The notes under the pieces are model-generated. The model saw only the letters and a list, made by a program, of their open reading frames with translations. It was not told the DNA's origin and ran no database searches. Positions 42,420-53,600 of a DNA stretch of 64,000 nucleotides are shown here, one piece after another. The DNA comes from Micromonospora sp. WMMA1947 (GTDB lineage Bacteria; Actinomycetota; Actinomycetes; Mycobacteriales; Micromonosporaceae): the NCBI RefSeq assembly GCF_027497355.1, contig NZ_CP114909.1:1364001-1428000 (forward strand), read 5' to 3'. The position numbers were made by a program, and so were the translations under genes. Within the stretch, counting starts at the first letter, position 1. Each line of letters opens with the position of its first letter.

Positions 42420-44971
42420 TCCCGCTGCCCCTCCGGCTGGCTGGCGGCCGGCAGCCGCAGCACCATGGTGAGACCACCACCGGGGGTGGTCTCCGGGGTG
42501 ATGCTGCCACCCATCGCCTCGGCGAGCCCACGGGACAGCGCGAGCCCCAGCCCCACCCCGGTCTGGTTGTCCCGGTCGCCGAGGCGCTGGAACGGCAGGA
42601 AGACGTGCTCCCACTGGTCCTCCGGGATGCCCGGCCCGGTGTCGATCACCCGCAGCTCGACCTGCCCGGCGTGGGCGCTGGCGGTGATCGTCGGCGGCCT
42701 ACCGGGCGGGCTGTGCCGCAGCGCGTTCGCCACGATGTTGACCAGCACCCGCTCCAGCAGGCCCGGGTCGGCCAGCGCCGCCGGCAGGTCGGCCGGGATG
42801 TCGGTGGTCACCTCGGCCGCCGCCGGGCCCAGTTCGTCGAGCGCCAGGGGTACGGCGTCCTCCAGCCCGATCGCGGTGGCGCTCACGCCCAGCGCGCCGG
42901 CCTGCAACCGGCTCATGTCGAGCAGGTTCGCCACCAGCCGGCCCAGCCGGTCCAGCGACTCGTCGGCGGTGGCGAGCAGTTCCTCCCGGTCGTCCGCGTC
43001 GAACTCGACGTCGTGGCTGCGCAGGCTGCTCACCGCTGCCTTGGCCGACGCCAGCGGCGTACGCAGGTCGTGGCTGACCGCCGCGAGCAGCGCGGTCCGC
43101 ATCCGGTCGGCGGCGGCGAGCGGACGGGCGGTGGCGGCCTCCTCGGCCAGCCGCTCCTGGCGCAGCGCGACGGCCGCCTGCGCGGCGAACGCCTCGACCA
43201 CCCGCCGGTCGGCCGCCTCCAGCCGCCGGCCGGCGAGCACCACGCTGAGCCGGTCGTCGACCGGCACCACGGTCTCGCCCGCGCTCGGGCTGCCGGGCGG
43301 CCGCTCACCGACGCTCGCCACCACCCGCCAGGCGTCCGCCTCCCGGGCCCGGGCCGGGCGTCCCCCGGCCTCGTCGGTCAGCTCCAGCACGCTCACCGCG
43401 CGCAGCCCGAACGTCTCCCGCAGCCGGTCCAGCAGCGCGGGCAACGGCCGCTCGCCGCGCAGCACGCTGCCCGCGACGGTGGCCAGGGTCTGCGCGTCGG
43501 CGGAGGCCCGGGCCGCCTCCCGGGTACGCCGGGCCGCCACGTCGACCACCCAGCTCACCGCGATGGCGACGCCGACGAACACGCCCAGGGCGAGCAGGTT
43601 GTCCGCCTCGGCGATGGTGAGCGTCCGGTACGGCGGGGTGAAGAACCAGTTGAGCAGCAGCGAGCCGCCGAGCGCGGCGACCAGCGCGGGCCACAGCCCG
43701 CCGACCAGGGCCACGCCCACCACACCGGCGAGGAACAGCAGGATGTCGTTGGTCAGGGTGAGGTCGGGCAGCGTCCGCAGCAGGAGCGTGAGCGCCGGCA
43801 TGCCGAGCACCGCGAGCGCGTACCCGATCAGCCGACGCCGCCGGGACAGCGCGGCGGGCACCGCCGTGCCCCGGCGCCCGCGCCCCGCCTGCGGGTGGGT
43901 GACCAGGTGCACGTCGATCGGGCCGGACAGCGCGGTGGTGGTCACCCCGACGCCCCGGGCGAACACCTGCGCGAACCGGCCCCGGCGGCTCGCGCCGAGC
44001 ACGAGCTGGGTGGCGTTGACGCCCCGGGCGAAGTCCAGCAGCGCCGCCGGGATGTCGGTGCCGAGCACCTGGTGGTACGTGCCGCCGAGGCTCTCCACCA
44101 GCACCCGCTGCCGGGCCAGCTGGGCCGGGTCGGCGCCGGCCAGCCCGTCGCTGCGGGCCACGTGCACGGCGAGCAGGTCGGCGCCCTTGCTGCGGGCGGC
44201 GATCCGGGCGGCCCGCCGGATCAGCGTCTCGCCCTCCGGGCCGCCGGTCAGCGCGACCACCACTCGTTCCCGCGCCTCCCAGGTGTCGGAGATGCCCTGC
44301 TGGGCCCGGTACGCGTCGAGCTGCTCGTCGACCTTGTCGGCCAGCCAGAGCAGCGCCAGCTCGCGCAGCGCGGTGAGGTTGCCGACCCGGAAGTAGTTGC
44401 CGAGCGCGGCGTCGATCTTGTCGGGCCGGTAGATGTTGCCGTGCGCCATCCGGCGGCGCAGCGCCTCCGGCGTCATGTCCACCAGCTCGACCTGCTCGGC
44501 GGCCCGGACCACCTGGTCCGGCACGGTTTCCCGCTGGGTGGTGCCGGTGATCTGCGCGACCACGTCGTTCAGTGACTCGAGGTGCTGCACGTTGACGGTG
44601 GAGAGCACGCTGATCCCGGCGTCGAGCAGTTCCCGCACGTCCTGCCAGCGCTTGTCGTGGCGGGACCCGGGCACGTTCGTGTGGGCCAGCTCGTCCACCA
44701 CGACGACCTCGGGCCGCCGGGCCAGCACCGCGTCCAGGTCCATCTCGGTGAACTCGACGCCCCGGTACGTCATCGACCGGCGCGGCACCACCTCCAGGTC
44801 GCCGATCATCTCGGCGGTGTGCTGGCGGCCGTGCGTCTCGACCAGGCCGATCACCACGTCGGTGCCGCGCTCGGCCCGGCGCTGGGCCTCCTCGAGCATG
44901 GCGTACGTCTTCCCGACGCCCGGAGCGGCACCGAGATAGATCCGCAGTTCACCCCTGCCCACGCACCCCAT
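42416..44971 (-). CDS. kdpD: KdpD osmosensitive potassium sensor kinase
   Basis: An 851-residue sensor kinase of normal length. The KdpD N-terminal domain has Walker A GAAPGVGKTYAMLEEA at about 14-29 and VVDELAHTN. A Usp-like domain follows (LTGGPEGETLIRRA at about 240, then LVLGASRRGRF). Four membrane helices lie at about 390-500, then a GAF-like region, and the kinase with AVSHDLRTPLASAKAAVSSL (phospho-His) and an ATPase lid DTGPGIPEDQWEHVF, GVGLGLALSRGL. It phosphorylates KdpE. The gene starts 72 bases after kdpC, with a hairpin in the gap, and overlaps kdpE by four bases. Confidence 0.97.
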   Translation of the reverse strand: MGCVGRGELRIYLGAAPGVGKTYAMLEEAQRRAERGTDVVIGLVETHGRQHTAEMIGDLEVVPRRSMTYRGVEFTEMDLDAVLARRPEVVVVDELAHTNVPGSRHDKRWQDVRELLDAGISVLSTVNVQHLESLNDVVAQITGTTQRETVPDQVVRAAEQVELVDMTPEALRRRMAHGNIYRPDKIDAALGNYFRVGNLTALRELALLWLADKVDEQLDAYRAQQGISDTWEARERVVVALTGGPEGETLIRRAARIAARSKGADLLAVHVARSDGLAGADPAQLARQRVLVESLGGTYHQVLGTDIPAALLDFARGVNATQLVLGASRRGRFAQVFARGVGVTTTALSGPIDVHLVTHPQAGRGRRGTAVPAALSRRRRLIGYALAVLGMPALTLLLRTLPDLTLTNDILLFLAGVVGVALVGGLWPALVAALGGSLLLNWFFTPPYRTLTIAEADNLLALGVFVGVAIAVSWVVDVAARRTREAARASADAQTLATVAGSVLRGERPLPALLDRLRETFGLRAVSVLELTDEAGGRPARAREADAWRVVASVGERPPGSPSAGETVVPVDDRLSVVLAGRRLEAADRRVVEAFAAQAAVALRQERLAEEAATARPLAAADRMRTALLAAVSHDLRTPLASAKAAVSSLRSHDVEFDADDREELLATADESLDRLGRLVANLLDMSRLQAGALGVSATAIGLEDAVPLALDELGPAAAEVTTDIPADLPAALADPGLLERVLVNIVANALRHSPPGRPPTITASAHAGQVELRVIDTGPGIPEDQWEHVFLPFQRLGDRDNQTGVGLGLALSRGLAEAMGGSITPETTPGGGLTMVLRLPAASQPEGQRE

Positions 44972-44990
44972 CCTCCCCGAGTGGAAGGAA

Positions 44991-45028
44991 GGGCCCCCTG
45001 TTAACGCCTCGCGAGGTGGAGGGGGCCC
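44991..45028. repeat. Nested hairpin between kdpC and kdpD
   Basis: GGGCCCCCT (44991-44999) pairs with AGGGGGCCC (45020-45028), and inside lies the palindrome CCTCGCGAGG. TTAAC occurs beside each arm. It resembles the 39080 repeat in its GGAAGGGCCCC entry. It may attenuate transcription between the structural and regulatory parts of the operon. Confidence 0.75.
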
Positions 45029-45043
45029 CTCTTAACACTTCCG

Positions 45044-45925
45044 TCAGCGCGCCGGGAACGCCTCGTCCAGCGCGAGGTTGAGTTCCAGCACGTTCACCGC
45101 GGGCTCACCCATGAAGCCCAGCGCCCGGCCGGTGGTGTGCTCGGCGACCAGCCGCCGTACCGCCGCCGGGTCCGCGCCGCGCTCCCGCGCCACCCGGGCC
45201 ACCTGGATCTGGGCGTACGCCGGGGAGATGTGCGGGTCGAGGCCGCTGCCACTGGCGGTGACCGCGTCGGCCGGCACGGCGGGCCGGGCCGGGGCGTCCC
45301 CGCGTACCGGGGTGACGATGCCGCCCTCGGCCACGTAGTCGTGGCCGGGCTGTGCCGCCTCCACCGGTACGCCCTGCCAGGTGGCGACGAACGGTGTCGC
45401 GGGCGCGGCCTGGTTGACGCTGACCACGCGGGTGATCGGGCCGGTGAGGCCGTCGGCGCGGAACACGGCGAGCACCGCGCCCACCCCGTCCGGCGTGCAG
45501 TACGGGCGCCGCCCGTCGACGCCGTCGAGTTCCCCGACCGCCCTGCTGCGGGCGCAGACCTGGGTGAGCAGGCTCTGCGCCGAGGTCTCCTCGTCGCCGG
45601 TGAGCGTGTCCACCACGCTCTCCGGGCCGAGGTTGCCGGCCGCGGTGGCGGTCGGGTCGTAGCCGTCCCCGGCGGCCGACGGGCGGGACTGGAAGTAGCG
45701 CGGGACGGGATTGCCGTCCGCGTCGGTGAACGACTGGCCGATCAGCGAGCTGCCGACGGTCCGGTCGCCGACGGTGAGCAGTGAGCCGTCCGCCCTGCCG
45801 TCGAGGCCGGGCAGCCGGCCCACGGCGACCAGGGCGAGCGGGTAGACCAGGCCGAGCAGCACGGTGAAGACGAGCACCGCGCGCAGGGCGGCCAGGTGCT
45901 GGGAGAGCCAACTGGGAAGGCGCAT
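45044..45925 (-). CDS. kdpC: KdpC subunit of the potassium-transporting ATPase
   Basis: A 293-residue KdpC, longer than the usual 190-220. ATG 45925 overlaps the kdpB stop by one base (TGATG). One N-terminal membrane helix ([19 protein letters not shown]) anchors the protein, followed by [17 protein letters not shown] and the conserved C-terminal [20 protein letters not shown]. An insertion of about 80 residues, including the cysteines in QVCARSRAV and RPYCTPDG, accounts for the extra length and is common in actinobacterial KdpC. It stabilises the KdpFABC complex. Confidence 0.96.
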   Translation of the reverse strand: MRLPSWLSQHLAALRAVLVFTVLLGLVYPLALVAVGRLPGLDGRADGSLLTVGDRTVGSSLIGQSFTDADGNPVPRYFQSRPSAAGDGYDPTATAAGNLGPESVVDTLTGDEETSAQSLLTQVCARSRAVGELDGVDGRRPYCTPDGVGAVLAVFRADGLTGPITRVVSVNQAAPATPFVATWQGVPVEAAQPGHDYVAEGGIVTPVRGDAPARPAVPADAVTASGSGLDPHISPAYAQIQVARVARERGADPAAVRRLVAEHTTGRALGFMGEPAVNVLELNLALDEAFPAR

Positions 45926-48114
45926 CACGAGATCCCCGGGACGAACTGGACGAGCAGGTCGATGAGCTTGATGCCGACGAACGGCACCACGATGCCGCCG
46001 AGGCCGTAGAGCCACAGGTTGCGGCGCAGCAGCGTCGAGGCGCCGGCCGGGCGGTAGCGCACGCCGCGCAGGGCCAGCGGGATCAACGCCACGATGACTA
46101 TCGCGTTGAAGACGACGGCGGAGAGGATCGCCGACTCGGGACTGGCCAGGCGCATGATGTTGAGCCGGTCCAGCGACGGGTAGATGCCGGCGAACATGGC
46201 CGGGATGATCGCGAAGTACTTCGCGATGTCGTTGGCGATGCTGAACGTCGTCAGCGCACCCCGGGTGATCAGCAACTGCTTGCCGATCTCCACGATCTCG
46301 ATCAGCTTGGTCGGGTCGGAGTCGAGGTCGACCATGTTGCCGGCCTCCTTCGCGGCCGACGTGCCGGTGTTCATGGCGACGCCGACGTCCGCCTGGGCCA
46401 GCGCGGGCGCGTCGTTGGTGCCGTCGCCGGTCATGGCGACGAGCCGGCCGCCCTCCTGCTCCTTCTTGATCAGCGCGAGCTTGTCCTCCGGCGTGGCCTC
46501 GGCGAGGAAGTCGTCCACGCCGGCCTCGTCGGCGATCGCCTTCGCGGTACGCGGGTTGTCACCGGTGATCATCACGGTCCGGATGCCCATCCGGCGCATC
46601 TCGTCGAAGCGCTCCCGCATCCCGGCCTTCACCACGTCCTTGAGGTGGATGACGCCGAGCGCCCGGGCCGGTTCCCCGGCCACGTGCTCGGCCACCACGA
46701 GCGGCGTGCCACCGGTGCCGCTGATCGCGTCGACCAGTTCACCGACCTGCTCGGTCGGGTGGCCGCCGTTGTCGCGTACCCACTTCATCACCGCGGCGGC
46801 AGCGCCCTTGCGGACGTGCCGGACGCCGCCGTCGGCGTCGAGGTCGACGCCGCTCATCCGGGTCTGGGCGGTGAACGGTACGAACGTGGCGTGCGGGATC
46901 AGGCCGGGCTCGCGCTCGCGCAGCCCGAAGTCGTTCTTCGCGAGCACCACCACCGAACGACCCTCGGGCGTCTCGTCGGCCAGGCTGGACAGTTGCGCCG
47001 CGTCGGCGAGCGTGGCCGCGTCCACGCCGGTCACCGGCAGGAACTCGGCGGCCTGCCGGTTGCCGAGCGTGATCGTGCCGGTCTTGTCCAGCAGCAGCGT
47101 GTTCACGTCGCCGGCCGCCTCGACCGCCCGGCCGCTCATCGCCAGCACGTTGCGCTGCACGAGCCGGTCCATGCCGGCGATGCCGATCGCGGACAGCAGC
47201 GCGCCGATGGTGGTCGGGATGAGACAGACCAGAAGCGACACGAGTACGACGCCGGTGACGCCGGAGTCGGTGATCGCCGCGGTGTCCGGCGCGGCGGCCT
47301 GGTATCCCTTGGCGAAGATCGCCATGGGCTGGAGCGTGACGACGGCGAGCAGGAAGATGATCGTCAGCGCGGCCAGCAGGATGTTCAGTGCGATCTCGTT
47401 CGGCGTCTTCTGCCGGTTGGCGCCCTCGACCAGCGCGATCATCCGGTCGATGAAACTCTCGCCCGGCTTCTGGGTGATCCGCACGACGATCCGGTCGGAG
47501 AGAACCCGGGTGCCGCCGGTGACCGCGCTGCGGTCGCCGCCGGACTCCCGGATCACCGGGGCGGACTCGCCGGTGATCGCCGACTCGTCGACGCTGGCGA
47601 TGCCCTCGACCACGTCGCCGTCACCCGGGATGACCTGCCCGGCCTCGACCAGGACGACGTCGCCCTGCCGCAGCTGCGGCGCGGGCACCGCCTCGTCCCG
47701 GTACGCGTTCGCGGCGGCGCCGGGCGTCCAGCCGACCAGGCGGGTGGCGACGGTGTCCTGCTTGGCCCGGCGCAGCGTGTCGGCCTGCGCCTTGCCGCGC
47801 CCCTCGGCGACCGCCTCGGCCAGGTTCGCGAAGATCACGGTGAGCCAGAGCCAGACGGTGATCGCGATCGCGAAGACCGACGGGTCGGCCACCGCGAGCG
47901 CGGTGGTGAACAGCGCGCCGATCTCCACGATCAGCATCACCGGGTTGCGCCACAGCGTGCGCGGGTCGAGCTTGCGCAGCGCGTCCGGCAGCGACGCGAT
48001 CAGCTGGCGCGGGTCGAGCAGCCCGCCGCCGACCCGGTCGTCGCGGCGCCCCGGCGTGCCGGCCAACGGTGTGTCGGCGGTCTGAACAGGTGCGGTCATG
48101 TCCTTGTCTCTCAT
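45925..48114 (-). CDS. kdpB: KdpB P-type ATPase subunit
   Basis: A 729-residue P-type ATPase, the energising subunit of KdpFABC. ATG 48114 starts six bases after the kdpA stop with AAGGG about ten bases upstream; the longer upstream frame runs into kdpA in another register. The phosphorylation site is [14 protein letters not shown], the A-domain loop [14 protein letters not shown], and the hinge [20 protein letters not shown]. Seven to eight membrane helices are present, with the intramembrane substrate region [14 protein letters not shown]. All catalytic residues are intact. Confidence 0.97.
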   Translation of the reverse strand: MRDKDMTAPVQTADTPLAGTPGRRDDRVGGGLLDPRQLIASLPDALRKLDPRTLWRNPVMLIVEIGALFTTALAVADPSVFAIAITVWLWLTVIFANLAEAVAEGRGKAQADTLRRAKQDTVATRLVGWTPGAAANAYRDEAVPAPQLRQGDVVLVEAGQVIPGDGDVVEGIASVDESAITGESAPVIRESGGDRSAVTGGTRVLSDRIVVRITQKPGESFIDRMIALVEGANRQKTPNEIALNILLAALTIIFLLAVVTLQPMAIFAKGYQAAAPDTAAITDSGVTGVVLVSLLVCLIPTTIGALLSAIGIAGMDRLVQRNVLAMSGRAVEAAGDVNTLLLDKTGTITLGNRQAAEFLPVTGVDAATLADAAQLSSLADETPEGRSVVVLAKNDFGLREREPGLIPHATFVPFTAQTRMSGVDLDADGGVRHVRKGAAAAVMKWVRDNGGHPTEQVGELVDAISGTGGTPLVVAEHVAGEPARALGVIHLKDVVKAGMRERFDEMRRMGIRTVMITGDNPRTAKAIADEAGVDDFLAEATPEDKLALIKKEQEGGRLVAMTGDGTNDAPALAQADVGVAMNTGTSAAKEAGNMVDLDSDPTKLIEIVEIGKQLLITRGALTTFSIANDIAKYFAIIPAMFAGIYPSLDRLNIMRLASPESAILSAVVFNAIVIVALIPLALRGVRYRPAGASTLLRRNLWLYGLGGIVVPFVGIKLIDLLVQFVPGIS

Positions 48115-48119
48115 GGTGG

Positions 48120-49775
48120 TCACAGCCCTTCGGCCAGCGGGCCGAGTGCGAGTGCGGGAAGGAAGGTGAGGGCGACGAGGACCACCGTGACGCCGACGAC
48201 CATGCCGACGAACAGCGGCCGGTGGGTCGGCAGAGTGCCCTCGGCGGCGGGTGTGGGTTGCTGCCGGGCCAGTGAGCCGGCCAGGGCGAGTACGAAGATG
48301 ATCGGCAGAAACCGGCCGAGCAGCATGCAGAGCCCGAGTGCGGTGTTCCACCACGGCGTGTTCACGGTGATGCCGGCGAACGCGGAGCCGTTGTTGTTGC
48401 TCGCCGAGGTGAACGCGTAGAGCACCTCGGACAACCCGTGCGGCCCGACGTTGAGGCGTGTCGAGTCGTTGCCGGTGGCGAACGCGGCGGCGGTGCCGGC
48501 GAGCACCAGCGCCGGGGTGATCAGGAAGTACATCGACGCGAACTTGATCTCGCGCGAGCCGATCTTCTTGCCCAGGTACTCGGGGGTGCGCCCGACCATC
48601 AGGCCGGCCACGAACACCGTGATCACCGCGAGGATCAGCAACCCGTACAGGCCGGCGCCGACACCGCCGGGGACGACCTCGCCGAGCATCATGTTGCCCA
48701 GCGTCATCATGCCGCCCAGCGCGGTGTACGAGTCGTGGAACGAGTTGACGGCGCCGGTCGAGGTGAGCGTGGTGGCCGCCGCGAACGTGGCCGAGTTCGA
48801 CACGTCGAAACGCACCTCCTTGCCCTCCAGCGCCGCGCCGACCGCCTGCGGCACCGTGCCGTCGCCGGCCAGCTCGAAGACGTTGGTGAAGGCGACACTG
48901 GCGAACGCCAGGATCGCCATCACGGCGACGATCGCGTAGCCCTGCCGCTTCTGCCCCACCATCCGGCCGAAGACCCGGGGCAGGCTGAACGGGATCACCA
49001 GGATCAGGAAGATCTCCAGCCAGTTCGTCCAGGCGGTCGGGTTCTCGAACGGGTGGGCGCTGTTGGCGTTGTAGAAGCCGCCGCCGTTGGTACCGAGCTC
49101 CTTGATGACCTCCTGGCTCGCCACCGGCCCGCCGGTGACGGTCTGGGTGCCGCCGGTCAGCGTGGTCACGTCGGTGCCGCCGGAGAGGTTCTGCACCACG
49201 CCGCCGAGCATCAACACGAGCGCGCCGAGCACCGCGATCGGCAGCAGGATCCGCAGCGTGACCCGGGTCAGGTCGACCCAGAAGTTGCCCAGCTCGCCGG
49301 TACGACTGCGGGCGAAGCCCCGGACCAGCGCCACCGCCACGGCGATGCCCACCGCCGCCGAGACGAAGTTCTGCACTGCGAGGCCGGCCATCTGCACCAG
49401 GTGGCCCATCGTCGACTCACCCGAGTACCACTGCCAGTTCGTGTTGGTCACGAACGACACTGCGGTGTTCCAGGCGCCGTGCGGCACCACCGGGTCGAAG
49501 CCCAGCGACAGCCACAGGTGGTTCTGCAGGCGCTGGAACGCGTACAGGAACAGCAGGGACACGGCCGAGAAGGCCAGCACCGAGCGGGCGTACACGCCCC
49601 AGGTCTGCTCGGCGGCCGGGTTGACCCCGACCAGCCGGTAGATGCCCCGCTCGACCCGGGACGACCGGGTTCCGGCGACCACGCGGTACATGTGGTCGCC
49701 GAACGGCCGGTGCACGGCGACCAGCACCGCCACCAGCGACAGGACGAAGAGCACTCCCGCTGTCGTCATGTTCAT
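48120..49775 (-). CDS. kdpA: KdpA potassium-channel subunit
   Basis: A 551-residue membrane subunit, normal length. ATG 49775 overlaps the kdpF stop by one base and has GGAG eight bases upstream. The four selectivity-filter-like repeats are visible, for example [33 protein letters not shown] and [14 protein letters not shown]. It binds and passes K+ in the KdpFABC complex. About ten membrane segments are expected and are seen. All genes of the operon use tight couplings, suggesting stoichiometric synthesis. Confidence 0.97.
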   Translation of the reverse strand: MNMTTAGVLFVLSLVAVLVAVHRPFGDHMYRVVAGTRSSRVERGIYRLVGVNPAAEQTWGVYARSVLAFSAVSLLFLYAFQRLQNHLWLSLGFDPVVPHGAWNTAVSFVTNTNWQWYSGESTMGHLVQMAGLAVQNFVSAAVGIAVAVALVRGFARSRTGELGNFWVDLTRVTLRILLPIAVLGALVLMLGGVVQNLSGGTDVTTLTGGTQTVTGGPVASQEVIKELGTNGGGFYNANSAHPFENPTAWTNWLEIFLILVIPFSLPRVFGRMVGQKRQGYAIVAVMAILAFASVAFTNVFELAGDGTVPQAVGAALEGKEVRFDVSNSATFAAATTLTSTGAVNSFHDSYTALGGMMTLGNMMLGEVVPGGVGAGLYGLLILAVITVFVAGLMVGRTPEYLGKKIGSREIKFASMYFLITPALVLAGTAAAFATGNDSTRLNVGPHGLSEVLYAFTSASNNNGSAFAGITVNTPWWNTALGLCMLLGRFLPIIFVLALAGSLARQQPTPAAEGTLPTHRPLFVGMVVGVTVVLVALTFLPALALGPLAEGL

Positions 49776-49864
49776 CAGAAGCGCTCCGGGAACAGCAGGG
49801 CGGCGACCAGGAACACGCCCAGGCCGATCGCCAGCACCAGGCCGACGGCGTTGACGGCGTTCAC
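49775..49864 (-). CDS. kdpF: KdpF small subunit
   Basis: A 29-residue single-helix peptide found by direct translation: it starts [18 protein letters not shown] and ends LLFPERF. GTG 49864 has GGAG about six bases upstream. The last codons and stop overlap the kdpA start. KdpF stabilises KdpFABC in the membrane. Its C-terminal FPERF matches the family, where LLxPExF is typical. Its start overlaps the stop of another microprotein by four bases. Confidence 0.93.
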   Translation of the reverse strand: MNAVNAVGLVLAIGLGVFLVAALLFPERF

Positions 49865-49944
49865 AGCTTCTCCACGCCCCTCACCACGAGGGCGAGAGCC
49901 GCGAACAGCCCCACCGTCAGCAACACGAACAGCACGTCAGACAC
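49861..49944 (-). CDS. 27-aa membrane microprotein upstream of kdpF
   Basis: GTG 49944 follows GGAGAG by seven bases and opens a 27-codon frame starting [20 protein letters not shown] and ending RGVEKL. It is one hydrophobic helix with a charged C-terminus, much like KdpF. The stop overlaps the kdpF start (GTGA), so translation is coupled. It would be the first gene of the kdp operon. Similar short open frames precede kdpF in other actinobacteria, by memory. A second KdpF-like stabilising subunit is the simplest inference. Confidence 0.7.
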   Translation of the reverse strand: MSDVLFVLLTVGLFAALALVVRGVEKL

Positions 49945-50036
49945 GGCTGATCTCTCCTAGCGGAAGTTGTCCTCGCGACCGCCTCCCGGCCGCGCCGGGC
50001 AATCACAGCGCCGTATCCGGCGGACGGACAGGGGTC

Positions 50037-50086
50037 TTGACGCGACCATCACGCGCGGCCACGTTTTCTTGACGCGCTTTTCACGC
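50037..50086. promoter_or_regulatory. 11-bp-spaced direct repeats upstream of the kdp operon
   Basis: TTGACGC at 50037 and ATCACGC at 50048, then TTGACGC at 50069 and TTCACGC at 50080: two pairs of heptamers, 11 bases apart within each pair and 32 between pairs. OmpR/PhoB-family regulators such as KdpE bind direct repeats of this period. The block lies 93-142 bases upstream of the first kdp start. Confidence 0.5.
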
Positions 50087-50468
50087 CGCTCTCCGGGCCG
50101 GTGATCCGGGTCACCGGACGGGCCTCGGCACCGATCGACCGGAGGTGGCGGTAACCGGCACCGAGCACCGCGGCGAACCCGATCGCCACCGCCTGGGACC
50201 AGGCGTCACCCGAGCCGGTCAGCTCGCCGTAGCGGTGCGCGAGGAACCCGACGAAGACCGCCGCATCCAACGCGGCCACCGCCGCGACCGCGCGCAGGTC
50301 GGCCACCACAGCGGCGTACGCCCCGACGACGCCCGCCATCACCAGGACCCGCCCCGGCAGCTCGTCTGGTGCGAACGCCCCGGCCGCCACCAGCGCCGCG
50401 CCGACCACCACTGCGGCGCCGGCGGCCACCCGGAATCCGGTGCACCCGTCCGCCCGTTCTCGTCCCAT
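50049..50468 (-). CDS. Small membrane protein upstream of kdp
   Basis: A 139-residue protein with four hydrophobic segments (GFRVAAGAAVVVGAALVAAG, VLVMAGVVGAYAAVVADL, VAALDAAVFVGFLAHRY and AWSQAVAIGFAAVLGAGYRH). The helix arrangement and length resemble the DUF4118 membrane block of KdpD-like kinases without any kinase part, but no clear motif proves this. It lies 104 bases upstream of the kdp genes on the same strand. Its start has no strong RBS. Function unknown. Confidence 0.6.
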   Translation of the reverse strand: MGRERADGCTGFRVAAGAAVVVGAALVAAGAFAPDELPGRVLVMAGVVGAYAAVVADLRAVAAVAALDAAVFVGFLAHRYGELTGSGDAWSQAVAIGFAAVLGAGYRHLRSIGAEARPVTRITGPESGVKSASRKRGRA

Positions 50469-50570
50469 TTCCGCCTCCCGCGTCGGTACGTCCTTCGCAG
50501 GCCATACCAGCCGGGCCGGGTGCGCACGGTCGACTGCTTTGACGGATCCGGTACGGGCGGGCCGGGGCTT

Positions 50571-50633
50571 TTCACGCCGCCTTCACGCAGCGTCCGGCGC
50601 GGGGCCGTCACGAGCCGGTCCGCCGCCTACGCT
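50571..50633 (+). promoter_or_regulatory. Tandem TTCACGC repeats and leaderless promoter of the SARP-like gene
   Basis: TTCACGC occurs at 50571-50577 and again at 50582-50588, exactly 11 bases apart, the spacing of SARP boxes. TACGCT at 50628-50633 is a -10 hexamer six bases before the GTG at 50640. The same repeat pair occurs before the ABC transporter gene at 55601. Confidence 0.6.
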
Positions 50634-50639
50634 GGCCCG

Positions 50640-53600
50640 GTGACCACCGAACTGACCCTGCTGTCGGACGTGGTCTGCCGAGGGGTGCCGGTGGGCGGCG
50701 CACGGCTGCGCGGGCTGCTGGCGCTCCTGGCCGGCCGGCTCGGGTCCGGCTGCGGCACCGGCGCGCTCGTCGATGCGCTCTGGCCGGACGACCCGCCCCG
50801 GCATCCGGTCAAGGCGTTGCAGATCCTGGTCTCCCGGGCCCGCGCCGAGCTGGGCGCCGACCTGATCGTCCGGACCGCCACCGGTTACCGGCTGGCGCTC
50901 ACCGACGCGCAGGTGGACGCGGCGGCAGTGCTGCGGCACGCCGCGGCGGCGGCCCGGCACGCCCGCGCGGGTGCGCACGCGGAAGCCCTCGCCGAGGCGG
51001 AGGCGGGCCTGGGGAACTGGTCCGGGCCGCCGGCCGACGACCCGGGCGAGGGCGATCCACTCACCGCGTTGCGTGCGGAGAGGGCGGCCACGCACCGGGA
51101 ACTGTCCCGGGCGCGGGCGCTCGCGTTGTCCCGGCTCGGACGGTCCGCGGAGGCGCTGCCCGGGCTCGCCGCGCTGGCCGCCGGGGGTCCGCACGACGAG
51201 GAACTGCTGGCCGAGCTGCTCCGCTGCGAGGCAGCGGTGACGAGCCGGTCGGCGGCGCTGAACCGGTACGAGGACTACCGCCGCTCGCTCCGCGACGAGC
51301 TGGGCGCCGAGCCGGGAGCGGCGCTGCGCGAGCTGCACCGGGAACTGCTCGACGGGGAGAGCCGGGTGGCCCGGCCCGGCATCCCGTACGAGCCGAACCC
51401 GCTGCTGGGCCGCGAGGGCGACCTGGCCTCGGTGGAGTCCCTGCTGGCCGGTTCCCGGGTGGTCTCCGTCGTCGGCCCGGGCGGGCTGGGCAAGACCCGG
51501 CTCGCGTACGCCGTGGCCCGGCGCGCACCGCAGCGCAGCGTACGTCTGGTGGCGCTCGGCGCGGTCGCCGTCGACGGCGACGTGTCGGAGGCGGTCGCCG
51601 CGGCGCTGGGGGTGGGCGAGCCGGTGGCCGGGCCGGTCGGCGCGCTGCCGGTGCCCGCCGACCCGGTCGCCGCGATCGTGGCGGCGCTCGGACCGGGGCC
51701 GGTGCTGCTGGTGCTGGACAACTGCGAGCAGGTGGTCCGGGGCGTCGCCGAGCTGGTGGCGGCGCTGCTGGCGGCGACCCGGGAGCTGCGGGTGCTGACC
51801 ACCAGCCGTACCCCGCTGGGATTGACCTCGGAGGCGGTGCACGCGCTGCCCGAACTGCCGCTGGACACGGCGGTGCAGCTGTTCACGCAGCGGGCCCGCG
51901 CCGCCCGGCCGGGCGTTGTGCTGCCCGCCGACCAGGTGGCCGAGGTGTGCCGGCATCTGGACGGGATGCCGCTGGCGATCGAGCTGGCCGCAGCCCGGGT
52001 GCGGGCGATGAGCGTGCCGGAGCTGGCCCGCCGCCTCGACGACCGGTTCGGGCTGCTGCGTGGCGGCCCCCGGGACGCGCCACCACGCCACCACACGCTG
52101 CACGCGGTGGTCGACTGGAGCTGGAACCTGCTGCGGCAGGAAGGGCGGGCGGCGTTGCGGGCGCTGTCGGTGTTCCCGGACGGGTTCAGCACGGAGGCGG
52201 CGGACCGGGTGCTCGGCGAGGACGCGCTGCCGGTGCTGGAACATCTCGTCGACCAGTCACTGCTGCGAGTGGAGGAGACGCCCGACGCGATCCGGTTCCG
52301 GATGCTGGAGACGGTGCGGGAGTTCGGCGCCGCCCGCCGCGCCGAGGCCGGCGAGGACGAGCGGGTGGTGGCGGCGTTCCTCGCCTGGGCCCGCGAGTTC
52401 GGCCTCGGGCACCACGAGGCGCTGCTTGGCGCCGAGCCGTTCACCACGGTCGCGACGGTCCGCGCCGAGCAGGACAACCTGGTCGCCGCGCTGCGCCTGG
52501 CAGTGGCCCGGTCCGACGCGCCGACGGTGGCGGGTGTCGCCGCCGCGCTGGCCGCCGTGTGGACGCTGGACACCAGCTACACCCGGATGCTCGCGCTGGT
52601 CGCCGACACCGACTTCCTGCTGTCCCACTACCGTCCGGCGCCGGAGTTCGTGGCGCCGGTCCGTACCGTCGCCGTGCTCGGCGTGGCGCACAACCTCATG
52701 ATCGCCGGGCGTCGCTCGACCCGCTCGCTGGTCGTGCTGCGCCGCCTGCCGCCACCCCCGCCGGACACGGTCGCCGGTGCGATGGCGGTGGTACTGGGCG
52801 CGCTCCCCGAGATCGGCGCCGACCCGGCCGTGCTCACCGTGCTGCGCGCGCACCGCGAACCGCTTGTCGTCGCGATGGCGAACGCCCTGGCCAGCTACCT
52901 GCTGGAACAGGCCGGCCGGCCCGACGACGCGCTCGACGCGGCCCGGCGGATGCTCGACGCGGTGGCGCACCGGCCGCTGCGGTGGCTCCTGGTGCTCGCC
53001 CACTCCCGGGTCGGCGAACTCTGCATGCAGGCCGAACGCTCGGCGGAGGCCCGGGACAACCTGACCGCCGCGCTGGACCTGCTGGCCGACTCCGGCCCGT
53101 GGTGGGACCGCCTCCAGATCCGCTGGAGCCTGGTGCTGGTCAACCTGGCGCTGGGCGAGGTCGACGAGGCGGAACGCTGGCTGCGGCTGGCCACCACCGA
53201 TGCCTGCGACAGTCGGTACGACGCCGTGCCGGTGCCGGACGACCAGTACGGCATGCGGGCGTACGAGCGCGGCATCCGGGCCGAGTTCGCGCTGGCCCGG
53301 GGCGATGTCGAGGCCGGACTGGCCGGCTGGCGGGAGGCGCTGGACGGGCTGCGTCAACCGTCGGATCCGCTCGTCTGGTCCGGCCCGCCCGGCGACGCGC
53401 CGTGGCATCTGGAGATCCGGGCGGCTGCCCTGGCCGCGCACGCCCGGTACGGCCGGCTGGACCTGGTGCCGGGGCTCGCCGAGACGTTGCGCCGCCGGAG
53501 CGTGACCCTGCTGGCCGACCCGATCACCGACCCGCCCGGTTTTCTCGTGCAGCTGCCGCTCCACGGGTCGCTGCTGCTCGCCCTCGCCCTGGTCGAACTG

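Noticed and set aside
45925..48354. KdpB with an 80-residue N-terminal extension
   Set aside because: The extension lies inside kdpA in another frame and is Arg/His/Pro-rich; the ATG at 48114 lies directly after the kdpA stop.
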